Source: DATBDE01 sp036270095 (GTDB lineage Bacteria > Actinomycetota > Thermoleophilia > Solirubrobacterales > Solirubrobacteraceae). From it: 47,974 bases of DNA. Each line of letters starts with the position of its first letter. The first letter of the stretch is position 1. Where the stretch lies: NCBI GenBank assembly GCA_036270095.1, contig DATBDE010000018.1, forward strand, positions 1 through 47,974. The letters run 5' to 3'. The notes below the pieces were generated by a model, which searched no databases, had not been told where the DNA came from, and saw only the letters and a list, made by a program, of their open reading frames with translations. Shown one piece after another: positions 26,780 to 33,794 of the stretch. Both the position numbers and the translations under genes were made by a program.

Positions 26780-26805
26780 GTCTTGTCTGCAAGGACAGAT
26801 TTCCC
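26780..26805 (-). promoter_or_regulatory. Motif shared with the VOC gene upstream region
   Basis: On the plus strand it reads GTCTTGTCT, GCAA, GGACAG, ATTTCCC. The region before the VOC gene (41041-41063) reads GTCCTGTCT, T, GGACGA, ATTTCCC. In both cases the ATTTCCC end lies 49 nt from the chosen ATG. It contains a small inverted repeat (CTTG/CAAG), so an operator or alternative-sigma promoter is plausible. Confidence 0.45.
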
Positions 26806-26857
26806 ACTCATCCTGCCATCCGGTCCTGCCGGCGCTTTGGGTGGGTATCCCGGCGCC

Positions 26858-27127
26858 ATGAGCATCCGCCGCCGCGTCGTCGCCCACGGGCGCGTCCAGG
26901 GCGTGTTCTTCCGCGACGCGACCCGCCGGCGGGCCGAGACGCGCGGCGTCGCCGGCTGGGTCAGCAACCGGTCCGACGGCGCCGTTGAGGCCGTGTTCGA
27001 GGGCGAGCCCGACGCGGTGGAGTCGATGCTGCGGTTCACCCGCGAGGGGCCAGGCCGAGCCCGCGTCGACGACCTCGAGGTGGTCGAGGAGGAGCCCGAG
27101 GGGCTCAGCGGCTTCTCTGTGCGCTAG
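26858..27127 (+). CDS. acyP: Acylphosphatase
   Basis: 89-residue enzyme that hydrolyses acyl phosphates. The active-site arginine is in VQGVFFRDATRRRAE and the asparagine in VAGWVSNRSDGAVEAVFEG, both in canonical positions. It is divergent from the GlxA-type regulator, with ~100 nt between them, and ends 5 nt before the ECF41-type promoter. No Shine-Dalgarno sequence is evident. Confidence 0.93.
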   Translation: MSIRRRVVAHGRVQGVFFRDATRRRAETRGVAGWVSNRSDGAVEAVFEGEPDAVESMLRFTREGPGRARVDDLEVVEEEPEGLSGFSVR

Positions 27128-27132
27128 CCGGC

Positions 27133-27159
27133 TGTCACAGCGGGCGTGGCCATCTCGTC
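27133..27159 (+). promoter_or_regulatory. ECF41-type sigma promoter
   Basis: TGTCACA (27133-27139), a spacer of exactly 16 nt, then CGTC (27156-27159). This is the consensus reported for ECF41 sigma factors. It lies 32 nt before the ATG of the epimerase gene whose operon encodes an ECF41 sigma factor, implying autoregulation. I found no other match in the window. Confidence 0.82.
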
Positions 27160-27191
27160 TCAGGGGCATGCGAGAACGAAAGGAGCCCCCC

Positions 27192-28142
27192 ATGAAGGTC
27201 TTCGTCGCAGGTGCCACCGGAGCGCTCGGCAAGCAGCTCGTCCCCCAGCTCGTCGCCGCTGGTCACGACGTCGTGGGCATGACCCGTTCCCCCGCCAAGG
27301 CCGACCAGGTGCGCGCGCTGGGCGCGCGGCCGGCGGTCGCCGACGCGCTCGATCCCGACGCCGTCGCCGCGGCGGTGGCCGAGGCCGAGCCCGAGGTGAT
27401 CGTCCACCAGCTCACGGCGCTGGGGGATGGGACGTTCGACCTGCGCCACATCGACCGCTACTTCGCGCTGACCAACCGACTGCGCACCGAGGGGACCGAC
27501 CACCTGCTCGCGGCCGGTCGGGCCGTCGGCGCGAAGCGGTTCGTGGCCCAGAGCTACGCGGGCTGGCCGGCCTCGCGCACCGGCGGCCCGGTCAAGGACG
27601 AGGACGACCCGCTCGACCCCGATCCGCCCGAGCGGCTGCGCGCGATGCTCGACGCCATCCGCTACCTCGAGCAGACGGTGACCACGATCGACTGGGGCGT
27701 CGGCATCGTGCTGCGCTACGGCGGCTTCTACGGGCCCGGCACGTATGTGAGCACCGACCCCGAGGGCGAGTTGGTCACGCCGGTCCGCAAGCGCCAGTTC
27801 CCGGTCGTCGGTGACGGCGGCGGCGTGTGGTCGTTCATCCACATCGCCGACGCGGCCGCGGCCACCGTGGCGGCGGTCGATCACGGCGCGCCCGGGCTCT
27901 ACAACGTCGTCGACGACGAGCCCGCCCGTGTGCGCGACTGGCTCCCGGGTCTGGCGCAGGCGGTCCAGGCCAAGCCGCCGCGGCACCTGCCGCGCTGGCT
28001 CGGGCGGCTGATGGTCGGCCAGGCCGGCACGGTCATGATGACCGAGGTGCGGGGCGCGTCCAACGCCAAGGCCAAGCGCGAGCTGCGGTGGCAGCCGCAC
28101 TACCCGAACTGGCACGTCGGCTTCGCCGAGGGGCTGCGATGA
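27192..28142 (+). CDS. NAD(P)-binding epimerase/dehydratase (ECF41-associated)
   Basis: 316-residue extended SDR protein. The Rossmann motif MKVFVAGATGALGKQLVPQL is at the N-terminus; the Tyr/Lys active-site pair of classical SDRs is not clear, though SYAGW (about residue 120) and RYGGFYGPGTY are atypical-SDR features. An AGGAG site lies 6 nt before the ATG. It precedes the ECF41 sigma gene with ATGA overlap and sits behind an ECF41-type promoter. ECF41 sigma factors are known to be linked to carboxymuconolactone decarboxylases, oxidoreductases or epimerases, and this gene fits that role. Substrate unknown. Confidence 0.9.
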   Translation: MKVFVAGATGALGKQLVPQLVAAGHDVVGMTRSPAKADQVRALGARPAVADALDPDAVAAAVAEAEPEVIVHQLTALGDGTFDLRHIDRYFALTNRLRTEGTDHLLAAGRAVGAKRFVAQSYAGWPASRTGGPVKDEDDPLDPDPPERLRAMLDAIRYLEQTVTTIDWGVGIVLRYGGFYGPGTYVSTDPEGELVTPVRKRQFPVVGDGGGVWSFIHIADAAAATVAAVDHGAPGLYNVVDDEPARVRDWLPGLAQAVQAKPPRHLPRWLGRLMVGQAGTVMMTEVRGASNAKAKRELRWQPHYPNWHVGFAEGLR

Positions 28143-29041
28143 CCGACGCCGACCTGCGCCCGGTGGCGTTCGCCATCGCCTACCGCATGCTCGGCAGCGT
28201 CAGCGAGGCGGAGGACGCCGTGCAGGAGGCGTTCCTCCGCCTCCACCGCGCCCGAGCGGAGGGCGAGCGGATCGAGTCGCCGCGCGCGTACCTCGCCACC
28301 GTGGTCACCCGGCTGTGCATCGACCAGCTGCGCTCGGCCCGCGTGCGGCGCGAGCGCTACGTCGGCGAGTGGCTGCCCGAGCCGCTGGTCGGGGCCGAGG
28401 ACGCGGACCCGGCCCGGCACGTGGAGATGGCCGACTCGCTGTCGATGGCGTTCCTGCTGCTGCTCGAACGGCTCTCGCCCGAGCAGCGCGCGGCCTTCCT
28501 GCTGCGCGAGGTCTTCGACTACCCCTACGGCGACGTCGCCCGCATCGTCGACACGAGCGAGGCCAACGCGCGCCAGCTCGTCTCCCGCGCCCGCCGACAG
28601 GTCGAGGAGGGGCGCCCGCGCTACGAGCCCTCGCAGGAGCTGCGCGACGAGCTCACCCGCCGCTTCCTGGCCGCCATCGAGGAGGGCGATCTCGCCGGTC
28701 TCGAGGACCTGCTGGCCGAGGACGTCGTGCTGCACGGCGACGGCGGCGGCAAGGTCCCGGCCCTGGCCCGGCCGGTGGCGGGGCGCAAGCGTGTGGCGCG
28801 CACGCTGCTGGCGTGGGCGCGCGCTGGGAGGCGCTTCGGCGGCGCGACCGTGCGCCCGGTGGTGGTCAACGGGCAGCCCGGCGCGATCACGCTGGACCGC
28901 GAGGGCCGGCTCATCAACGTGTTCGCGCTCCAGATCGCCGACGGCCGCGTGCAGGCGCTGAGCTCGGTGGTCAACCCGGACAAGCTCGGCCACCTCGGCC
29001 CGGTCGCCGACTACGCGGCGCTGATCAGGGGCCGGAGCTGA
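28139..29041 (+). CDS. ECF41-family RNA polymerase sigma factor
   Basis: 300-residue sigma factor: sigma2 (about 8-72), sigma4 (100-155) and a C-terminal SnoaL-like domain that replaces an anti-sigma factor in this family. All three ECF41 signature motifs are visible: WLPEP at 78-82, DGGGK at 201-205 and NPDKL at 279-283. In studied members the C-terminal domain modulates activity through contact with the sigma linker. ATG overlaps the epimerase stop. The upstream TGTCACA-N16-CGTC site indicates that it drives its own operon. The last 17 nt overlap the convergent macro-domain gene. Confidence 0.95.
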   Translation: MTDADLRPVAFAIAYRMLGSVSEAEDAVQEAFLRLHRARAEGERIESPRAYLATVVTRLCIDQLRSARVRRERYVGEWLPEPLVGAEDADPARHVEMADSLSMAFLLLLERLSPEQRAAFLLREVFDYPYGDVARIVDTSEANARQLVSRARRQVEEGRPRYEPSQELRDELTRRFLAAIEEGDLAGLEDLLAEDVVLHGDGGGKVPALARPVAGRKRVARTLLAWARAGRRFGGATVRPVVVNGQPGAITLDREGRLINVFALQIADGRVQALSSVVNPDKLGHLGPVADYAALIRGRS

Positions 29042-29555
29042 GCGCGGCCTGAAACGCCCGCGCCGCCTCGGCGCCGCGCACCGCGAAGACCACGCGCTCG
29101 AGCGTGCGCGCGTCCGCGAGGTAGCTGCGGGCCTCGTCGACCTCGATGCGCGCCGCAGCGTCGAGGGGGAAGCCGCCGACGCCGGTGCCGAAGGCGACGA
29201 GCGCCAGCGAGCGGGCGCCGAGCGCGTCGGCGCGGCGCAGCGTCGAGGCCGTGGCCGCGCGGATGATCTCCGCCGACGTCGGCCCGCCGAGCTCCATCGT
29301 CGCGGCGTGGATGACCCAGGTCGCCGGCATGTCGCCCGCGGTGGTCTCGACCGCGTCGCCGAGCCCGATCGGCGCCCTGGCGAGCGACTCGCGCTGCACC
29401 TCCGGACCGCCCGCGCGCGAGATCGCCGCGGCCACGCCGCCGGCGTGGCGCAGCTCGGTGTTGGCGGCGTTGGCGATCGCGTCGACCTCGAGCCTCGTGA
29501 TGTCGGTGTCCGCGACCTCGATCACGCCGGCAACAAGGTACCGCTCCTGAGCCAT
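29025..29555 (-). CDS. Macro-domain protein
   Basis: 176-residue single macro domain, a fold that binds or hydrolyses ADP-ribose derivatives. Motifs: ITRLEVDAIANAANTELRHAGGVAAAISRAGG (split as VDAIANAANTEL and GGVAAAISRAGG, about residues 24-49), then TWVIHAATMELGG and LALVAFGTGVGGFPL. The start ATG GCT CAG lies inside the left arm of a palindromic repeat, so that element supplies the start and the first residues. A GTG-type start further upstream would read through the repeat and is less likely. No clear promoter. Target unknown. Confidence 0.85.
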   Translation of the reverse strand: MAQERYLVAGVIEVADTDITRLEVDAIANAANTELRHAGGVAAAISRAGGPEVQRESLARAPIGLGDAVETTAGDMPATWVIHAATMELGGPTSAEIIRAATASTLRRADALGARSLALVAFGTGVGGFPLDAAARIEVDEARSYLADARTLERVVFAVRGAEAARAFQAALSSGP

Positions 29556-29648
29556 AGCTCGGCGTCGCTGGCAAGGAGCGTCGAGGGGGACAGTGCTCTG
29601 CACGGACGCCTCGACCGCGACACAGCCAGCGGCGCCGAGAATGGCTCA
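29548..29648. repeat. Palindromic element, copy A
   Basis: 101-nt element bounded by TGAGC and GCTCA. The left arm (29548-29572) pairs with the right arm (29625-29648) over ~24 nt with few mismatches; a small central GTGC/GCAC hairpin lies near the midpoint. Its left arm carries the macro-domain start codon. It has the same family arms as copy B and, more distantly, copy C at 37995-38094. Confidence 0.8.
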
Positions 29649-29654
29649 GGCTGC

Positions 29655-29754
29655 TGAGCCATAGCTCGGCGTCGCTGGCTCGGGACACAGGGGTGAAGCC
29701 GTGCCATGCACGGCGAGCGCCGAGGACCTAGCCAGCGGCGTCGAGAATGGCTCA
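29655..29754. repeat. Palindromic element, copy B
   Basis: 100-nt element 6 nt from copy A, same orientation. Its 25-nt left arm is identical to that of A and its right arm differs at one base. The central hairpin is CCGTGC-CAT-GCACGG. The right end GCTCA contains the TGA stop of the SepIVA-like gene (29752-29754). Together A and B fill the 196-nt intergenic space. Confidence 0.8.
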
Positions 29755-30216
29755 GGCGACTTCGGCGCGTTCGTCTTTGCCTTGCAAACGCTCGCGGCCA
29801 CGCTGCACAGCGGCGATGAACTTCGAGAGGTTGACCTCGAGGGTGTTGAGGATCTCGTCGGCGTAGTCCTCGGCGCCGAGGCGGATCTCGCGCTCGCGTG
29901 CGCGGGCGTCCTCGATGATGTCGTCGGCCGCGCGCTCGGCCTGCTTGGTGATCTCCTCCTGGGAGATCAGCTGCTGCTGGCGCTCGCGCGCCTCCTTGAC
30001 GATGCGCTCGGACTCGCGCTTGGCCTCGGCCAGCATCTCCTGGCGCTCCTTGACGATCCAGCGCGCCTGCTTGATCTCCTCGGGGATCGTCGCGCGCATC
30101 TGGTCGAGGATGTCGTAGATCTCCTCTTTGTCCACGCGCACCTGATCGGTCAGGGGGACCGGCTTGGCGTTGTGGACGGTGTCGTCCAGCTTGTCGATCA
30201 GTACCAGGACATCCAT
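29752..30216 (-). CDS. SepIVA/DivIVA-like coiled-coil protein
   Basis: 154-residue, almost entirely helical protein. The N-terminal block MDVLVLIDKLDDTVHNAKPVPLTDQ (read as VLIDKLDDTV and AKPVPLTDQVRVDK) and DILDQMRATIPEEIKQARWI match the start of the mycobacterial septation protein SepIVA. The central heptad region and the C-terminal ADEILNTLEVNLSKFIAAVQRGRERL also match, but this protein is shorter. The family acts in polar growth or septation. AAAAGGGG is a good ribosome site before the ATG. The next upstream gene is coaD, as in other actinobacteria. In many of those genomes DUF177 follows directly; here 13 kb intervenes. Confidence 0.8.
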   Translation of the reverse strand: MDVLVLIDKLDDTVHNAKPVPLTDQVRVDKEEIYDILDQMRATIPEEIKQARWIVKERQEMLAEAKRESERIVKEARERQQQLISQEEITKQAERAADDIIEDARAREREIRLGAEDYADEILNTLEVNLSKFIAAVQRGRERLQGKDERAEVA

Positions 30217-30232
30217 GGCAGGCCCCTTTTCG

Positions 30233-30736
30233 TCAGCGCCCCAGGCGTTCCTTCAATGCAGTGGCCACGCTCGCAGGCACAAGGTCGTCGATGTTACCCC
30301 CAAAGGTGGCCAGTTCCCGCACTCCGCTCGATGACAGGAACGAGAACCGCGGCGAGGACATGAGGTAGATCGACTCCACGTCGGGCGCCTGCATGCGGTT
30401 CAGCTGGTTCATCTCGAACTCGTATTCGAAGTCCGAGATGGCCCGCAGGCCCTTGACGATCGCCTTCGCGTCGTTGACCCGGGCGAACTCGACGAGGAGG
30501 CTCGAGAACGGCTTGACCTCGACGTTGTCGAGCCCGAGACCGCTGGTCGCGTCGGCGATGAAGCCGCAGCGCTCCTCGGCCGAGAAGAGCGTCTTGCCCT
30601 TGCGGACCGGGAGGTTGACCACGCCGATGACGATGACGTCGAACAGGCGCGCTGCCCGCTCGATCACGTCGAGGTGGCCGTAGGTGACCGGGTCGTAGGA
30701 GCCGGGGACGATCGCTTTACGTGGGTCTGGAGCCAT
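30233..30736 (-). CDS. coaD: Phosphopantetheine adenylyltransferase
   Basis: CoaD makes dephospho-CoA from 4'-phosphopantetheine and ATP. The nucleotidyltransferase motif is GSYDPVTYGHLDVIERA near the N-terminus; KGLRAISDFEYEFEMNQLNR is the diagnostic PPAT block, and SSPRFSFLSSSGVREL the late motif. 167 residues, ATG start. It overlaps the 3' end of rsmD by 20 nt, so translation is coupled. Confidence 0.96.
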   Translation of the reverse strand: MAPDPRKAIVPGSYDPVTYGHLDVIERAARLFDVIVIGVVNLPVRKGKTLFSAEERCGFIADATSGLGLDNVEVKPFSSLLVEFARVNDAKAIVKGLRAISDFEYEFEMNQLNRMQAPDVESIYLMSSPRFSFLSSSGVRELATFGGNIDDLVPASVATALKERLGR

Positions 30737-31256
30737 GGATGCGGATGGTGGTGTCGCCGTAGCGCCGCTCGTCGAGGAGCGGCAGTTCGAGCTCCAGCGG
30801 GGACCGGCGGTCGCTCTCGACCACTACCCGGCCGCCGGCCTTCAACACCGGCGGGACTGCCTCCGAGAGCTCCCGCCCGAGCCCGGCTGCGAGCCGGTAG
30901 GGGGGGTCCAACAGAATCAGATCGTACGAACGCCCGCGCGATTGCGCGTTGCGGAGGAACGCGCGGGCGTCGGCGCGGCGCACCTCGCCGCGCAGATCGA
31001 GGGCCTCGAGGTTGCGCCGCACGGCGTGAAGCGCGGCCGGCGCGGCGTCGACAAAGGTCGCCTCGGTCGCGCCGCGCGAGAGCGCCTCGAGTCCGAGCGC
31101 ACCGGAGCCGGCAAACAGGTCGAGCACGTCCGCGCCGTCGAGCGGGCCGAGGATCGCGAACAGCGCCTCGCGCACCCGGTCGGAGGTCGGGCGGGTGCGC
31201 TCGCCCCGCGGCGCGACGAGGCGGCGCCCGCCGAGGGCGCCGCCGGTTAGCCTCAT
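30717..31256 (-). CDS. rsmD: 16S rRNA (guanine966-N2)-methyltransferase RsmD
   Basis: SAM-dependent methyltransferase for 16S rRNA G966. It begins MRLTGGALGGRRLVAPRG and has PTSDRVREALFAIL, motif I VLDLFAGSGALGLEALSRGA and the catalytic motif DLILLDPPY. 179 residues. Its ATG overlaps the recG stop (ATGA) and its end overlaps coaD: the common recG-rsmD-coaD string. Confidence 0.95.
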   Translation of the reverse strand: MRLTGGALGGRRLVAPRGERTRPTSDRVREALFAILGPLDGADVLDLFAGSGALGLEALSRGATEATFVDAAPAALHAVRRNLEALDLRGEVRRADARAFLRNAQSRGRSYDLILLDPPYRLAAGLGRELSEAVPPVLKAGGRVVVESDRRSPLELELPLLDERRYGDTTIRIHGSRPT

Positions 31257-33370
31257 GCCGGGATCGGCTCGAGCGCCTCGGCACCGTAGGCGGCCTGCAG
31301 CGCGGCGGCGAGCAGCGCGTGCTCGGGCGCGGTCAGCTCGGGGTCGGCGCGCAACAGGCGCTCGGCGTGGTCATGTGCGGCGTGCAGCAGCTCGGCGTCC
31401 TCGGGCAGCCGGGCCACGCGGAACTGCGTGGCGCCGTGCTGGCGCGTGCCGATGATCTCCCCCTCTCCGCGCAGCTCGAGGTCGATCTCGGCCAGGCGGA
31501 ATCCGTCCTCGTGGTCGGCGAGCGCGCGCAGCCGCGGCGACTCCTTGGGCCCGAAGAGCAGGCACAACGACGGGTGCTCGCCGCGGCCGACGCGCCCGCG
31601 CAGCTGGTGGAGCTGGGAGATGCCGTAGCGGTCGGCGTCCTCGACCAGCATCACGGTGGCGTTGGCGACGTCGATGCCGACCTCGATGACCGAGGTCGCC
31701 ACCAGCACGTCGGCGCCGCCGGACGCGAACGACGCCATCGCCTCGTGCTTCTCGCGCGGGCGCATCTGCCCGTGCAGGAGCACGACGCGGAGGTCGCGGA
31801 ACTCGGTCCGGGCCAGGCGCTCGTATTCCTTCGTCGCCGCGCGCGCCTGCAGCGCCTCGGACTCCGCCACCAGCGGGCAGACCACGAACGCCTGGCGCCC
31901 GGCGTGCAGCTCCTCGCGGATGCGCTCGTACGCGCGCGAGCGCTCGCGCTCGCCCGAGGCCACGTAGGTGGCGATGGGCTGGCGACCGGCGGGGAGCTCA
32001 CGCAGCGCGGTCACATCGAGGTCGCCGAACGCGGTCAGGGCAAGCGTGCGTGGGATCGGCGTCGCGGTCATGTGCAGCACATGCGGGGCCAGCCCGGCGG
32101 GCGCCTTGGCGTCCAGCGCGACGCGCTGGCGCACGCCGAAGCGGTGCTGCTCGTCGACCACGACGACGGCCAGGCGATCGAACTCGACCGTGTCCTCGAT
32201 CAGCGCGTGCGTCCCGACCGCGAGCTGCAGCTCGCCGCTCGCGAGCTTGGCCAGGATGTCGGCCCGCCGGGCGGCGGGCGTGGAGCCGGTGAGCAGCGCC
32301 GTGGCCACGAGCTCGCCGGGCATGAGCGTGGCCAGCGTCGCGAAGTGCTGCTCGGCCAGCGTCTCGGTGGGCGCCATGAGCGCCGCCTGGCGGCCGTGCT
32401 CGACCGCGCGCAGCATCGCGTGCAGGGCGACGACGGTCTTGCCCGACCCGACCTCGCCCATGAGCAGCCGCTGCATGGGCCGGTCCCGCTGGAGATCGTC
32501 ACCGACCGCTTCCATTGCCCGAACCTGGTCGCCGGTCAGGGTGAACGGCAGCGAGTCGCGCAGCCAGCGCTCGGTCAGCGTGGGCGGCTCGTCCAGCGGC
32601 TCGGCTCCCACTCCGCCGCCACGGCGTGCCTTGCGGCGCAGGACCGTGAGCTGATGCAGCAAGAGCTCCTCGAACGCCAGCCGGCGGCGGGCGCCCTCGC
32701 CCTCGCGCGCGTCGCGCGGGAAGTGCTCGGCGGTCAGCGCGGCCGCGCGGTCGGTCAGGCGCTCGCGGGCGCGCATGCGCGCGGGCAGCGGCTCGACGAC
32801 GTCGGCGAGGGCATCGCGATGCTCGCGCACGAGCGAGAGGATCTCCGTCGACGTGATGCCCTTGGTGGCCGGGTACTGCGCCACCGCGCCCTCGACCGCG
32901 GCGACCTCGCTCGTGACCGCGTGGGTGCTCACGCGGAAGCGGTTGCGGCCCTGGTAGCTGCCCTGGAGCATGAGCCGCGTGCCCGGGCGGTACTTGCGCT
33001 CGAGCCAGGGCTGGTTGAAGAACGTCGCCTTGGTCACGCCGGTGGTGTCGGCCACGGTGGCCTCGACCAGCGGCTTCATGCCCCGCCGGCGCACGGGCCG
33101 CGAGGTGATCGAGCGCACCTCGACGAGCACGGTCGCCGTCTCCCCCGGCACCAGCGTGGCCACCGTGCGCGCCTCCCCGGTGTCCCGGGGCAGGTGTTCG
33201 AGCAGGTCGCCCACCGTGCCCAGTCCGAGCGCCTCGGCCGCCTCGGCCGCGCGGGCGGGCTTGACCACCAGCGGCTCGTCCAGGCGCGAGGGGCGCGGGT
33301 AGCGCACCGGTGCGCGAGCGAGCGCGGCGGCGTCGAGTGCGTCGTCGGAGGCGAAGGCGTGCGGGGCCAC
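31253..33370 (-). CDS. recG: ATP-dependent DNA helicase RecG
   Basis: RecG reverses stalled replication forks and branch-migrates junctions. An N-terminal wedge/OB domain (VGDLLEHLPRDTGEARTVATL ... FFNQPWL) precedes a helicase core with Walker A LLMGEVGSGKTVVALHAM, the DEQH box VVVDEQHRFGVRQR, MTATPIPRTLAL, and motif VI HQLRGRVGRGEHPSLCLL. I chose the GTG at 33370 (705 residues). Upstream in-frame starts at 33424 and 33430 would overlap the divergent NTF2-like gene. The usual neighbour DAK is separated from recG by four accessory genes. Confidence 0.94.
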   Translation of the reverse strand: MAPHAFASDDALDAAALARAPVRYPRPSRLDEPLVVKPARAAEAAEALGLGTVGDLLEHLPRDTGEARTVATLVPGETATVLVEVRSITSRPVRRRGMKPLVEATVADTTGVTKATFFNQPWLERKYRPGTRLMLQGSYQGRNRFRVSTHAVTSEVAAVEGAVAQYPATKGITSTEILSLVREHRDALADVVEPLPARMRARERLTDRAAALTAEHFPRDAREGEGARRRLAFEELLLHQLTVLRRKARRGGGVGAEPLDEPPTLTERWLRDSLPFTLTGDQVRAMEAVGDDLQRDRPMQRLLMGEVGSGKTVVALHAMLRAVEHGRQAALMAPTETLAEQHFATLATLMPGELVATALLTGSTPAARRADILAKLASGELQLAVGTHALIEDTVEFDRLAVVVVDEQHRFGVRQRVALDAKAPAGLAPHVLHMTATPIPRTLALTAFGDLDVTALRELPAGRQPIATYVASGERERSRAYERIREELHAGRQAFVVCPLVAESEALQARAATKEYERLARTEFRDLRVVLLHGQMRPREKHEAMASFASGGADVLVATSVIEVGIDVANATVMLVEDADRYGISQLHQLRGRVGRGEHPSLCLLFGPKESPRLRALADHEDGFRLAEIDLELRGEGEIIGTRQHGATQFRVARLPEDAELLHAAHDHAERLLRADPELTAPEHALLAAALQAAYGAEALEPIPA

Positions 33371-33422
33371 GCCCTGATGATGACCGGGCACGCGGTCGCG
33401 TCCCCTGGTATCACCGCGGGCC

Positions 33423-33794
33423 ATGCGCACGCTCGAATGGGTTGGTCGTTACGAAGCCGCCTGGCGCACGCCGGGCACGGAGGCGCTGCGGGACGTGTTC
33501 GCGCCGCGCGCCCGCTACCGCCAGTCGCCGTACCACGAGCCCTTCATCGGGCTCGACGCGATCGGCGCGATGTGGGAGCGCGAGCGCGCGGGCCCCGACG
33601 AGGCCTTCACGCTCACCGCCTCGGTCGTGGCCGAGCAGGGCAACACGGCCGTCGTCCGCGTCGAGGTCGAGTACGCCCGGGCGCGCGAGTACCGCGACCT
33701 CTGGGTGGTGGTGTTCGACGCCGACGGCCTGTGCGTGGACTTCGAGGAGTGGCCCTACTTCCCCGGCCAGTCGATCACCGCGCCGCGGGACTAG
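33423..33794 (+). CDS. SnoaL/NTF2-like small protein
   Basis: 123-residue protein with an NTF2-like cone fold: the helix WVGRYEAAWRTPGTEALRDVF is followed by PYHEPFIGLDAIGAMWERE and strands ending DFEEWPYFPG. The family includes small isomerases and ligand-binding proteins, so no function can be assigned. It is divergent from recG with ~50 nt between and convergent with the PaaK-like gene, sharing CTAG at the stops. Confidence 0.8.
   Translation: MRTLEWVGRYEAAWRTPGTEALRDVFAPRARYRQSPYHEPFIGLDAIGAMWERERAGPDEAFTLTASVVAEQGNTAVVRVEVEYARAREYRDLWVVVFDADGLCVDFEEWPYFPGQSITAPRD

Noticed and set aside
23178..29555. Defence island (nuclease-like protein, macro domain, cyclase)
   Set aside because: The genes are in separate units with metabolic genes between them and no toxin, helicase, methylase or CRISPR component; grouping is not supported.
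29522..29707. Small frame encoding RRRAMAQQPEPF
   Set aside because: It is the translation of palindromic copies A and B; the resemblance to the macro-domain start comes from the repeated arm.
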